Shown piece by piece: positions 1-6,162 of a stretch of DNA of 6,806 nt; position 1 is the stretch's first letter; every line of letters begins with the position of its first letter. The stretch spans positions 1-6,806 of the forward strand of contig JAVEEE010000496.1 in assembly GCA_030840615.1 (NCBI GenBank), given 5' to 3'. The notes below the pieces were generated by a model. The model was given only the letters and a program-made list of their open reading frames with translations, searched no databases and was not told where the DNA came from. Source of the stretch: Frankiaceae bacterium. GTDB taxonomy: Bacteria > Actinomycetota > Actinomycetes > JAFAQI01. A program made the translations under genes and the position numbers.

Positions 1-543
1 TACGCCGCCCCAGACACCTGCCGTGTCGGGACCGCCGTGCGAATGGTCGGAGTCGACGACGATCTGTGACGCGGTCGGTGCCGGTGCGGCGCTGTGGTGC
101 TTGTCGTGACTGGCCGCCGCGGCGAGCGAGGCAATTTGCGTTGCGGCGTCCTGGCGGATCTCGTTCTCGCCGAACGGGCCCTGCTTGTAAGCGTTGAAGA
201 AGCCCTGCGTCTCGATCTGCGCCAGCACGATCGTCGACTTGGCGTCGCCCACCGCGAACGCGCGGCTGTGCGCGCCGTCACCGAGGATCCCCGTCGCGAA
301 ACGTCCTCCGGTCGCGGACGGCAATGCCGTGACGTTGCCCGGGTGACCGGAACCAAAGCCGTAGCCGCCGAGGTAGAAGTCCTGGTTCGCCAGCATCGCG
401 GCGGTGGGGTTGATCGACTCGGCAGCACCGCCGACGAGGTAGCGGGCCGGCTTGCTGCCCTTGCCATGCCCGGCGAACGCGACCGGTACGACCACGGCGG
501 TGGCAAGCGCGGTGGCGCTGAGAAAGGCGACGTAACGGCGCAC
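1..543 (-). CDS. Secreted neutral/alkaline ceramidase-like hydrolase, N-terminal part (runs off window)
   Basis: This leftward reading frame is open for 181 codons from a GTG at 543 down to base 1, where the window cuts it; the C-terminal part lies outside. The GTG is chosen because a GAGGAG ribosome binding site sits 6 bases upstream and because the protein then opens with a typical signal peptide: RRY, a hydrophobic stretch, and an AFA-G cleavage site near residue 24. After it comes a beta-rich domain (about residues 35-110) like the start of the neutral/alkaline non-lysosomal ceramidase N-terminal domain. Residues 166-174 read DHSHGGPDT, matching the family's zinc-binding HxH-(S/G)GP block, with H167 and H169 as likely metal-site residues. 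It is a probable exported metal-dependent amide or lipid hydrolase. It is divergent from, and apparently paralogous to, the gene at 742..3693. The family is fairly sure; the substrate is unknown. The other metal ligands and the nucleophile are not visible here. Confidence 0.8.
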   Translation of the reverse strand, partial: MRRYVAFLSATALATAVVVPVAFAGHGKGSKPARYLVGGAAESINPTAAMLANQDFYLGGYGFGSGHPGNVTALPSATGGRFATGILGDGAHSRAFAVGDAKSTIVLAQIETQGFFNAYKQGPFGENEIRQDAATQIASLAAAASHDKHHSAAPAPTASQIVVDSDHSHGGPDTAGVWGGV

Positions 544-549
544 TCTGGA

Positions 550-555
550 CTCCTC
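550..555 (-). promoter_or_regulatory. Ribosome binding site of the leftward ceramidase-like gene
   Basis: On the minus strand GAGGAG lies 6 bases before the GTG at 543. It decides the start of this gene, which has no nearby ATG in frame. Confidence 0.7.
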
Positions 556-632
556 GGGGCAAATCTTGGGGGTCGTCACAGCGTGGGTTCGCCATCGGGC
601 CCCGTGCTTCCTGCCCTGCGCCGACGCATTTC

Positions 633-644
633 GTGATCGGTCAC
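633..644. promoter_or_regulatory. Short dyad GTGA-N4-TCAC, possible operator
   Basis: GTGATCGGTCAC has matching outer arms (GTGA and TCAC) around a 4-base centre. It lies in the region between two divergent genes and touches the next dyad at 644. The arms are short and could arise by chance; a regulator site is an inference from position and symmetry only. Confidence 0.25.
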
Positions 645-666
645 CAACTGCCCAGCCCTCAGTTGG
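644..666. promoter_or_regulatory. Perfect 7-bp inverted repeat in the divergent intergenic region
   Basis: CCAACTG at 644-650 is the exact reverse complement of CAGTTGG at 660-666, with a 9-base spacer. It lies 101 bp from the leftward GTG (543) and 76 bp from the rightward ATG (742), so a bound regulator could control both genes. As a transcript hairpin it would also form a 7-bp stem. No clear -35/-10 pair was found on either strand of this region, so its placement relative to the promoters is unknown. Confidence 0.35.
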
Positions 667-728
667 GCCCGGACCGGCAGGGACCGAGGTGCGGCTGGCG
701 AACTGTGTGCTGCCCGCCCCTCTCCTCC

Positions 729-733
729 AGGAG
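729..733 (+). promoter_or_regulatory. Ribosome binding site of the large ceramidase-like gene
   Basis: AGGAG ends 8 bases before the ATG at 742. An in-frame GTG at 733 overlaps this site and therefore cannot use it, so the start is placed at ATG 742, which also gives a cleaner signal peptide. Confidence 0.7.
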
Positions 734-741
734 TGCTCTGC

Positions 742-3693
742 ATGAAGCGCGCGCTCGTTGCGGTCACCGTGACGTCTTTGATCGCCTCCGGCACCGTCGC
801 CGCCACGGCCGCCGGTTCATCGAGTGGCTCCTCCTGGACCGGGCTCCGGGCCGGCGTCGCGGTCGCCGACGCCACCTGGCACGTGGGTGCGGGTGCGGGT
901 CAGTACGCGTCGGACGCGATGACCGTCCCGGACCCCACCGATCCCACCTCGATCCCCGACGCCGTCGCACAGTGGCCGAATGACGTCTCGAACGAATGGG
1001 ACCCGAACGTCGAGCACGTGAAGCAGCGCTCGTCGTACGGCGTCGCGTCCCGCCTGTCGATCCGCGCGATCGTGTTGCAGGACGGCGCCGGCGGCGCACC
1101 GGTCGCGCTGGTGAAGGACGACAACTACCTCGCGCAGGACTACCTGACCCGCCGGGTCGGTCAGCTGCTGGCCGCGGACGGCAGCAAGGTGACCTACGAC
1201 AACATCCTCATGTCGGCGACCCACGACCACAACTCGCCGTACTACTCCACGCCCTCCGCCGGCGTCTGGCTCTTCCAGGACGTCATGGACCTGCGCATGT
1301 TCGAATACCAGGCCCGGCAGATGACCGCGGCGATCGAACAGGCCGAGAAGTCGATGGTGCCGGCGCGGGTGGGCGCGACCACCGTGCAGTTCCCCGACTT
1401 CCAGGGCAACATCGCCGGTCAGGATCTCGACAACGACGGCGCGCCCGCGGGTTACCCGGTCGGCGACAACGACCACGGCGTCGTGGTCATGCGGTTCGAC
1501 AACATGTCCGACCCGAGCAACCCCACGCCGCTGGCGACCTACGTCAACTACGCGCAGCACGGCGAGTCGCTCGAGGGCTACGACCTCTTCAGCGCCGACT
1601 GGCTCGCACCGTTCCAGCGGTTCGTCGACCGCGCGACCGGTGTGCCCGTCGTGTTCAGCCAGGGGTCGGTGGGTTCCGCCGAGGGGCCCTACGACCGCTA
1701 CGGCAACCGGACGCCGACGGAGAAGGACGGCGGCGACACGGTCCTGAAGATCTGGGCGCACATGGGCTTCGCCCAGGCCGAGCGCGGGACCCACGTCCTC
1801 GCCGAACGTGTCATCGAGGCGTGGAAGGCGATCGGTGGGGCGGACTCCGCAGCCGGCAGCGGGGGCGTGACCGTGCAGGCGCCGTACCAGTCGCACCCGA
1901 AGGTCGCGATGGTCACCCACTGGGTGGCCGGCCCGGTCTCCCACCCCTACCCGAGCGTGTCGAACTGCCGCACCCGCAACAGCGTCAACGGCGACCCCGG
2001 ATCGCCGGTGCTGGGGCTGCCGGACTGCCAGCGCGCCGACATCGGGGAGCAGGCTCCGCTCTACCAGAGCCTGAAGTCGGCGGGCCTGCCGCTGCCCGAC
2101 AACTACGACGCGACGTCGTTCAGCTCCGTCGAGGAAAACCTCCGCATCAAGCTGCAGGCCGTCCGCATCGGCGACATCCTGCTGGCGTCGTGCTCCTGCG
2201 AGGCGCAGAGCGATCTCATCAAGAACCTCGAGAGCCGCACCGACGCGACCACCGGCAACATGTTCCTCGGCTTCGACTACGCCAACCAGGCCGACGTCGA
2301 CGAGGGCTGGCCGGGCCTGGGCGTGCCGGCTTGTCATCCGATCGGGGACGGTTCGACCTACGACTGCCCCGACCCGACCAAGGACTGGTTGTTCGGCTCG
2401 AAGCGCACGACGATCAGCAAGGCCGCCTTCGACCACATGGAGGCAGAGATCCGCAACGACGCGGCCGGCTGGAACGAACCGTCGTACGCCGCGCAGGCCA
2501 ACAGCGAGCCGACGGATATCAGCCAGATCAAGGGAAACTTCACGCACGAGGAGCTCGGCGCCGGCCCGTTCGCCAACTGTCGCGGCTATGACGTGTCGGT
2601 CGGCCTCGGTCACACCGGGGACTACGACGGCTACACGGTGTCCTACCGGGAGTACATGGCGCGCGACTCCTATCGCAAGGCGCTGACCTCCTACGGGGCA
2701 CACACCGCCGACTACATGGCCACCAACCTCGTGTCGATGGCGGCCAACCTGATGTGCGGGTCATCACTGCTGGCACAGGTGACCGACCCGCTCGCGGCCG
2801 CCGACGAGCAGCGCCAGAACGCCGAGGCCGTCGCGCTCGGCCAGCTCTCGTCGTTCTACTACGACGGCTGGGCCGCCCAGATCCCCGACAACGCCGGTCC
2901 CGCGCATGCACTCGCGCAGCCCTGGGACGTCCAGCGGTTCGATGTCACGCAGTTCCGCTGGGTCGGTGGCGACAACTGGACCGACAACCCCGACGTCGAG
3001 GTGCAGCGGCTGGTCGGGGGGACGTGGCAGCCCTACGCCGACCAGAGCGGCGAAGTGCAGGTGTTCCTCGACAAGCCGACTGATGCCGTCAGCGGACTGG
3101 TCACCAACCGAAGCGGCGCGCAGCAGTGGAACTGGCGGGCGTCGTTCGAGGCGTTCGACTCCTATCCGCGTGCCGATGTGCCGGGTGGCCAGGTGCCCGA
3201 CGGCACCTACCGCTTCCACGTGAAGGGCAAGATCCACACCGGCGGCGCGGCTGCTCCCTACGAGATCGCGTCCGCGCCGTTCGTCGTGTCGCCGTGGCGG
3301 GGCATCGGAGTCCACGACCTGCGCCGGGACGGGCGCACGGTCTCCTTCACGGTCGACCCCATCACCTACCCCCGGCTGCCGTCCGCCGCCCACCGGGCCG
3401 GCATCGCCTTCTACGCCGACGACCTGGGCGGCACGCCGGGCCACGGGCCCATCTGCATGACGTGCGCGTTCCGGCCCTGGGCAACCTCCGGCCAGGCCGT
3501 GTCAGCCGTGGTCGAGGTCGTCGACGGCTCGAGTGCACAGACGCACACCGTGACGGCGACGTTCGACCTGTCGACCGGACGATGGACCGCCACCGTGCCG
3601 ACGGGGCTCGCGCAGACCGTGCGAGTACCGGTGGGCGGCGTACGGGACGCCTACGGGGAGACCAACGGGCAGCCGCTCACGCTCGCGGGCTGA
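742..3693 (+). CDS. Secreted neutral/alkaline ceramidase-like hydrolase, 983 residues
   Basis: A probable exported metal-dependent hydrolase. The start at ATG 742 follows AGGAG. Residues 1 to about 27 form a signal peptide (MKRALVAVTVTS, then small residues). Blocks matching the neutral/alkaline non-lysosomal ceramidase domain appear in order: an N-terminal strand near residues 33-45; SATHDHNSP at 158-166 with H161 and H163; YAQHGES at 270-276 with H273; FSQGSVGSAEGPY at 305-317; SCSCEAQ at 483-489 with E487; and DYDGYTV at 627-633 with Y631. In characterised neutral ceramidases zinc is held by two His, one Glu and one Tyr, so all four ligands can be proposed here. The usual GDVSPN nucleophile block is replaced by GSAEGP, so ceramidase activity is doubtful. 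About residues 690-983 form beta-rich, Ig-like C-terminal modules. Ten cysteines (409, 429, 484, 486, 531, 542, 613, 672, 905, 908) fit disulfides outside the cell. DLDNDG at 228-233 resembles a calcium loop. The family assignment is good; the substrate is unknown. Confidence 0.85.
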   Translation: MKRALVAVTVTSLIASGTVAATAAGSSSGSSWTGLRAGVAVADATWHVGAGAGQYASDAMTVPDPTDPTSIPDAVAQWPNDVSNEWDPNVEHVKQRSSYGVASRLSIRAIVLQDGAGGAPVALVKDDNYLAQDYLTRRVGQLLAADGSKVTYDNILMSATHDHNSPYYSTPSAGVWLFQDVMDLRMFEYQARQMTAAIEQAEKSMVPARVGATTVQFPDFQGNIAGQDLDNDGAPAGYPVGDNDHGVVVMRFDNMSDPSNPTPLATYVNYAQHGESLEGYDLFSADWLAPFQRFVDRATGVPVVFSQGSVGSAEGPYDRYGNRTPTEKDGGDTVLKIWAHMGFAQAERGTHVLAERVIEAWKAIGGADSAAGSGGVTVQAPYQSHPKVAMVTHWVAGPVSHPYPSVSNCRTRNSVNGDPGSPVLGLPDCQRADIGEQAPLYQSLKSAGLPLPDNYDATSFSSVEENLRIKLQAVRIGDILLASCSCEAQSDLIKNLESRTDATTGNMFLGFDYANQADVDEGWPGLGVPACHPIGDGSTYDCPDPTKDWLFGSKRTTISKAAFDHMEAEIRNDAAGWNEPSYAAQANSEPTDISQIKGNFTHEELGAGPFANCRGYDVSVGLGHTGDYDGYTVSYREYMARDSYRKALTSYGAHTADYMATNLVSMAANLMCGSSLLAQVTDPLAAADEQRQNAEAVALGQLSSFYYDGWAAQIPDNAGPAHALAQPWDVQRFDVTQFRWVGGDNWTDNPDVEVQRLVGGTWQPYADQSGEVQVFLDKPTDAVSGLVTNRSGAQQWNWRASFEAFDSYPRADVPGGQVPDGTYRFHVKGKIHTGGAAAPYEIASAPFVVSPWRGIGVHDLRRDGRTVSFTVDPITYPRLPSAAHRAGIAFYADDLGGTPGHGPICMTCAFRPWATSGQAVSAVVEVVDGSSAQTHTVTATFDLSTGRWTATVPTGLAQTVRVPVGGVRDAYGETNGQPLTLAG

Positions 3694-3707
3694 GGAGGCC
3701 GCTCCGA

Positions 3708-3713
3708 TAGCCT
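3708..3713 (+). promoter_or_regulatory. Possible -10 element (TAGCCT) for a leaderless GTG start
   Basis: TAGCCT matches the actinobacterial TANNNT -10 pattern and ends 6 bases before the GTG at 3720, so transcription would begin at or next to the start codon. The only Shine-Dalgarno-like sequence (GAGGAGG, 3692-3698) overlaps the preceding stop codon and is 21 bases from the GTG, too far for normal use. No convincing -35 box is seen. The alternative is co-transcription with the upstream gene and weak initiation. Confidence 0.4.
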
Positions 3714-3719
3714 GCGGGC

Positions 3720-5438
3720 GTGAGGGACTCGACGTCCGACGTCGACCCTGACGTCGACCCGGAGCTTGGAAACGGGCTTGACCCCGACCATGACACCGGT
3801 GTCACCAGCACCGGGCATGAGACGACCGGGCTCCGGTGGACCGGACGGGACTGGCTGGCCCTTGCCGGCGTGTTCATCGTCTACGGCGTCGCCGCGCTGC
3901 TGCTGTTTCCGGGCCCCCACCCGGGCGACCCGAGCTACTACTTCCAGTCGGCGGTCAACTGGCCGCACATCCCGGCCGACTACTGGACGTTGCGGATCGG
4001 GCTGGTCGCTCCGGTCACGGCTCTCGTGCATCTCTTCGGACCGTCGGAGATCACCCTCTACGCGCTCCCGACGGCGGCGACCCTGCTACTCGCCGCGGCG
4101 GTCTTCGCCACGATGCGACTGCTCGTCAGCGATCGCCTCGTTGCCGCCGCCGCGGCTGCGACGATGGTGCTCGTCCCGGGCTACCTGCTCAACGCCTTCT
4201 ACATCTTCCCGGACACCCTGGCGACGGCGACCTTTGCCGCGGGGTTTCTCGCGGTGCTGCACGCCCGGCCACGACACGACTCCCCCGACGTTCGCTGGGC
4301 GACCCCGACCGCAGTCGTAGCGGGCGTGCTCTTCGGGCTCACCTATCTCATCCGCGAGTTCAGCCCGATCCTCGCACCCGCAGTCGTGGCGGCGCTGTTC
4401 CTCCTGCACTACGACCGCCGGCGCATCTGCTGGCTCGCCGCCGGCTTCATCGCCACCCTTGCCGTGGAGCCCATCTACGGAGCAGTGAAGTACGGCGATG
4501 CCTTCGCTCACCTGCACACGCTGATGCGTGGAACGGGCGAGGGCGCACACCATGCGATGTGGGCGCCGTTCCGCCGGCAGGTGCACAACCCGGTCGACGC
4601 GGCACTCGTCCTGCCTCGGCTGCTGCTGTCGTGGCGAAGCGGCTGGATTCTCGTCGTACTCATGGGCGTCTTCGTGCTGGCGCTGCTGATCGTCCGCGAT
4701 CGGCGCCTGACCCTGCTCGGCATCTGGTTCTTCAGCTACTGGGCGATCATGATCGTCTTCGCACTGGTCCGGAACAGTCACGGCGACCCGTTGGTCAACG
4801 TCGGCAACGTCCGCTACTGGGCGCCGCTGCTGCCCCCCATGGTCATGGGTGGGATCGGTGGGGCAGCGCTGCTCATCCGCGGTCGGGAGCCGGGCCTTCG
4901 GCGCGTTCGGTTCGCGCAGGCGGCCGCGCTGGCACTCGCCGCGGTGACCGTCATCCCGGGATCGGTCGAGTTCTCGAGCTGCGCCTCCCACGACATCTGG
5001 CGAAACGAACCGCAGCAACGATGGGTTGAGGTCCGATCGTGGCTCCAGACCTCGACGGCGCAGCACTACGACCTCATGTGGGCAGCGAACCCGTCGAGGC
5101 GGCTGCTCACCGTGTTCACCCGCAGCACCTTCGGTCATCGCCTGTGGCCGGGACAGGTGCAGCCGATCCCCCGGCTCGGGACGCCCACCCCCACCCAAGA
5201 CCCTGCATCGCTCGTGCTGGTCGACTGGCGCCGCGACTCTGCACGTCGCGTTGCCGACCTGCGCCGCAACGCATGGACACCGATCTTCGTCACGCGCGAC
5301 GGCGTCATCGCCGTGCTGGCGCAGTCGGGACAAGGCCGACCGGTGTCGGCAGCAGACGAAGTTCGCTGGATGTCGGCGATAGGCCCGCGCGACCTGACGC
5401 CGGGGTCCTGTGGGCTGAGCCCTTACGAAGCCGGTTGA
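3720..5438 (+). CDS. Multi-pass membrane protein, GT-C type glycosyltransferase-like
   Basis: A 572-residue integral membrane protein. The GTG at 3720 is the first possible start, because an in-frame TAG lies at 3708-3710. Residues 1-43 are hydrophilic and acidic (DVDPDVDP repeat) and probably cytoplasmic. About 11-12 membrane segments follow, roughly at 44-64, 93-107, 112-134, 139-160, 163-182, 195-210, 216-230, 236-254, 307-325, 331-350, 366-386 and 398-414. The remaining 155 residues look soluble and extracytoplasmic. After the first segment comes PGDPSYYF (68-75); GT-C enzymes of the GT39/ArnT type carry a catalytic Asp in this first outer loop, which makes D70 the candidate. REFSP (212-216) lies in a later loop. 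Such enzymes move sugars from polyprenyl-phosphate donors to lipids, proteins or glycans on the outer face. Donor and acceptor cannot be told. It starts 26 bp after the ceramidase-like gene and converges on cysH. A non-enzymatic membrane role is possible; the family call rests on topology and one loop motif. Confidence 0.7.
   Translation: MRDSTSDVDPDVDPELGNGLDPDHDTGVTSTGHETTGLRWTGRDWLALAGVFIVYGVAALLLFPGPHPGDPSYYFQSAVNWPHIPADYWTLRIGLVAPVTALVHLFGPSEITLYALPTAATLLLAAAVFATMRLLVSDRLVAAAAAATMVLVPGYLLNAFYIFPDTLATATFAAGFLAVLHARPRHDSPDVRWATPTAVVAGVLFGLTYLIREFSPILAPAVVAALFLLHYDRRRICWLAAGFIATLAVEPIYGAVKYGDAFAHLHTLMRGTGEGAHHAMWAPFRRQVHNPVDAALVLPRLLLSWRSGWILVVLMGVFVLALLIVRDRRLTLLGIWFFSYWAIMIVFALVRNSHGDPLVNVGNVRYWAPLLPPMVMGGIGGAALLIRGREPGLRRVRFAQAAALALAAVTVIPGSVEFSSCASHDIWRNEPQQRWVEVRSWLQTSTAQHYDLMWAANPSRRLLTVFTRSTFGHRLWPGQVQPIPRLGTPTPTQDPASLVLVDWRRDSARRVADLRRNAWTPIFVTRDGVIAVLAQSGQGRPVSAADEVRWMSAIGPRDLTPGSCGLSPYEAG
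3738..3760 (+). repeat. Tandem 11-base direct repeat coding for DVDP-DVDP
   Basis: GACGTCGACCC occurs at 3738-3748 and again at 3750-3760, a 12-base period that keeps the reading frame. It encodes two copies of an acidic DVDP unit in the cytoplasmic N-terminus of the membrane protein. It is a small in-frame duplication whose copy number could vary between strains. Confidence 0.6.
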
Positions 5439-5447
5439 GTCACCGGC
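5430..5447. terminator. Weak hairpin between convergent genes
   Basis: GCCGGT (5430-5435) pairs with ACCGGC (5442-5447) around a 6-base loop that contains the stop codon of the membrane protein gene. The stem is 6 bp, all but one pair G-C, with no T-tract on either side. Only 27 bp separate the two convergent stop codons, so a two-way terminator would be expected about here, but this candidate is weak. Confidence 0.25.
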
Positions 5448-5465
5448 CCCCGCAGACGCGAACCA

Positions 5466-6161
5466 TCAGGTATGCAGGCCGCACTCGCTCTTGCCGGTGC
5501 CGCTCCAGCGGCCGGCCCGCGGGTCCTCGCCCGCGCCGACGCGCGCGGTGCACGGCGCGCAGCCGATCGACGGGTAACCCTCAGCCTGAAGCGGGTTGAC
5601 GAGGATCTTGTTGCGTTCGATGTAGCCCTGCACGTCCTCGTCGGTCCACGCGACGACCGGGTTGACCTTCAGCACCGAACGGCGTCGGTCCCACTCCACC
5701 GGCTGTGCGTCGGCACGTGTCGGCGACTCGCTGCGCCGAAGTCCGCTGACCCAGCCGTCGTACAGGCCGAGCATCGCGTTGAGCGGCTGCACCTTGCGCA
5801 GCTGGCAGCACCGGTCCGGGTCGCGGGCGAACAGCTCCGGACCGTACGCCGCATCCTGCTGGGCCACCGACAGCGCGGGGGTGATCGTCAGCACCCGCGC
5901 GGGATAGGCCGCACGCACGGCGTCGCGCATGCCGATCGTCTCGGGGAAGTGGTAGCCGGTGTCCAGGAACACGACATCGATGTCGGCGCGCACCTTGACC
6001 GCGAGATCGATGAGCACCGCGTCCTGCATGCTCGTCGCCACCACCATGCGGCCCTCGAGCGCGGTGTCAGCCCATTTGAGGATCTCGACCGCGTCCGCAT
6101 CCGTCAGCTCGGCAGCCGCCCGGGCGACGAGCTGCTCACCGGCTTGCGGGTCGAGCGCCAC
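5466..6161 (-). CDS. cysH: Phosphoadenylyl/adenylyl-sulfate reductase (APS reductase, CysH)
   Basis: This enzyme reduces adenylyl sulfate (APS) to sulfite and AMP in the cytoplasm, with electrons from thioredoxin. The 231-residue length is normal for the bacterial family. The substrate-binding regions are visible: SMQDAV (44-49), LDTGYHFPET (66-75) and GLRRSES (140-146). CCQLRK (118-123) and CAPC (201-204) give the four cysteines that bind a [4Fe-4S] cluster in APS-specific reductases, and C227 in the C-terminal KSECGLHT is the expected catalytic cysteine. Having all four cluster cysteines favours APS rather than PAPS as substrate. The GTG start at 6161 comes one base after the stop of the UDP-sulfoquinovose synthase gene, with only a weak AGAAG before it, which suggests translational coupling. 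No sulfite reductase or ATP sulfurylase gene is within the window. It could serve cysteine synthesis, sulfosugar synthesis or both. Confidence 0.95.
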   Translation of the reverse strand: MALDPQAGEQLVARAAAELTDADAVEILKWADTALEGRMVVATSMQDAVLIDLAVKVRADIDVVFLDTGYHFPETIGMRDAVRAAYPARVLTITPALSVAQQDAAYGPELFARDPDRCCQLRKVQPLNAMLGLYDGWVSGLRRSESPTRADAQPVEWDRRRSVLKVNPVVAWTDEDVQGYIERNKILVNPLQAEGYPSIGCAPCTARVGAGEDPRAGRWSGTGKSECGLHT

Positions 6162-6162
6162 G

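Noticed and set aside
94..636. Plus-strand open frame of 180 codons at the left edge
   Set aside because: It is antisense to the leftward ceramidase-like gene, has no ribosome binding site pattern or family motif, and would cover the divergent regulatory region.
671..686. Direct repeat GGACCG (671-676 and 681-686) in the divergent region
   Set aside because: Six bases in GC-rich sequence are expected by chance and there is no further symmetry.
733..741. GTG at 733 as start of the large ceramidase-like gene
   Set aside because: It overlaps the AGGAG ribosome binding site; ATG 742 is correctly spaced from it and gives a normal signal peptide.
544..741. Search for -35/-10 promoters for the divergent genes
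   Set aside because: TTGGTG is present on the minus strand near 643-648, but no -10-like hexamer stands at a proper distance; nothing convincing is seen for the plus strand.
996..2591. Plus-strand open frame of 531 codons inside the ceramidase-like gene
   Set aside because: It is Arg/Gly/Pro-rich with no recognisable motif and lies wholly inside a well supported gene in another frame.
817..2703. Long open frame (628 codons) on the minus strand opposite the ceramidase-like gene
   Set aside because: Its composition is Val/Arg/Gly/Asp-rich and low in complexity, as expected from the antisense of a high-GC gene. The plus-strand protein in the same place has a signal peptide and family motifs.
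4086..5333. Minus-strand open frame of 415 codons opposite the membrane protein gene
   Set aside because: It is highly charged and repetitive in composition, without motifs; the plus-strand frame gives coherent membrane segments.
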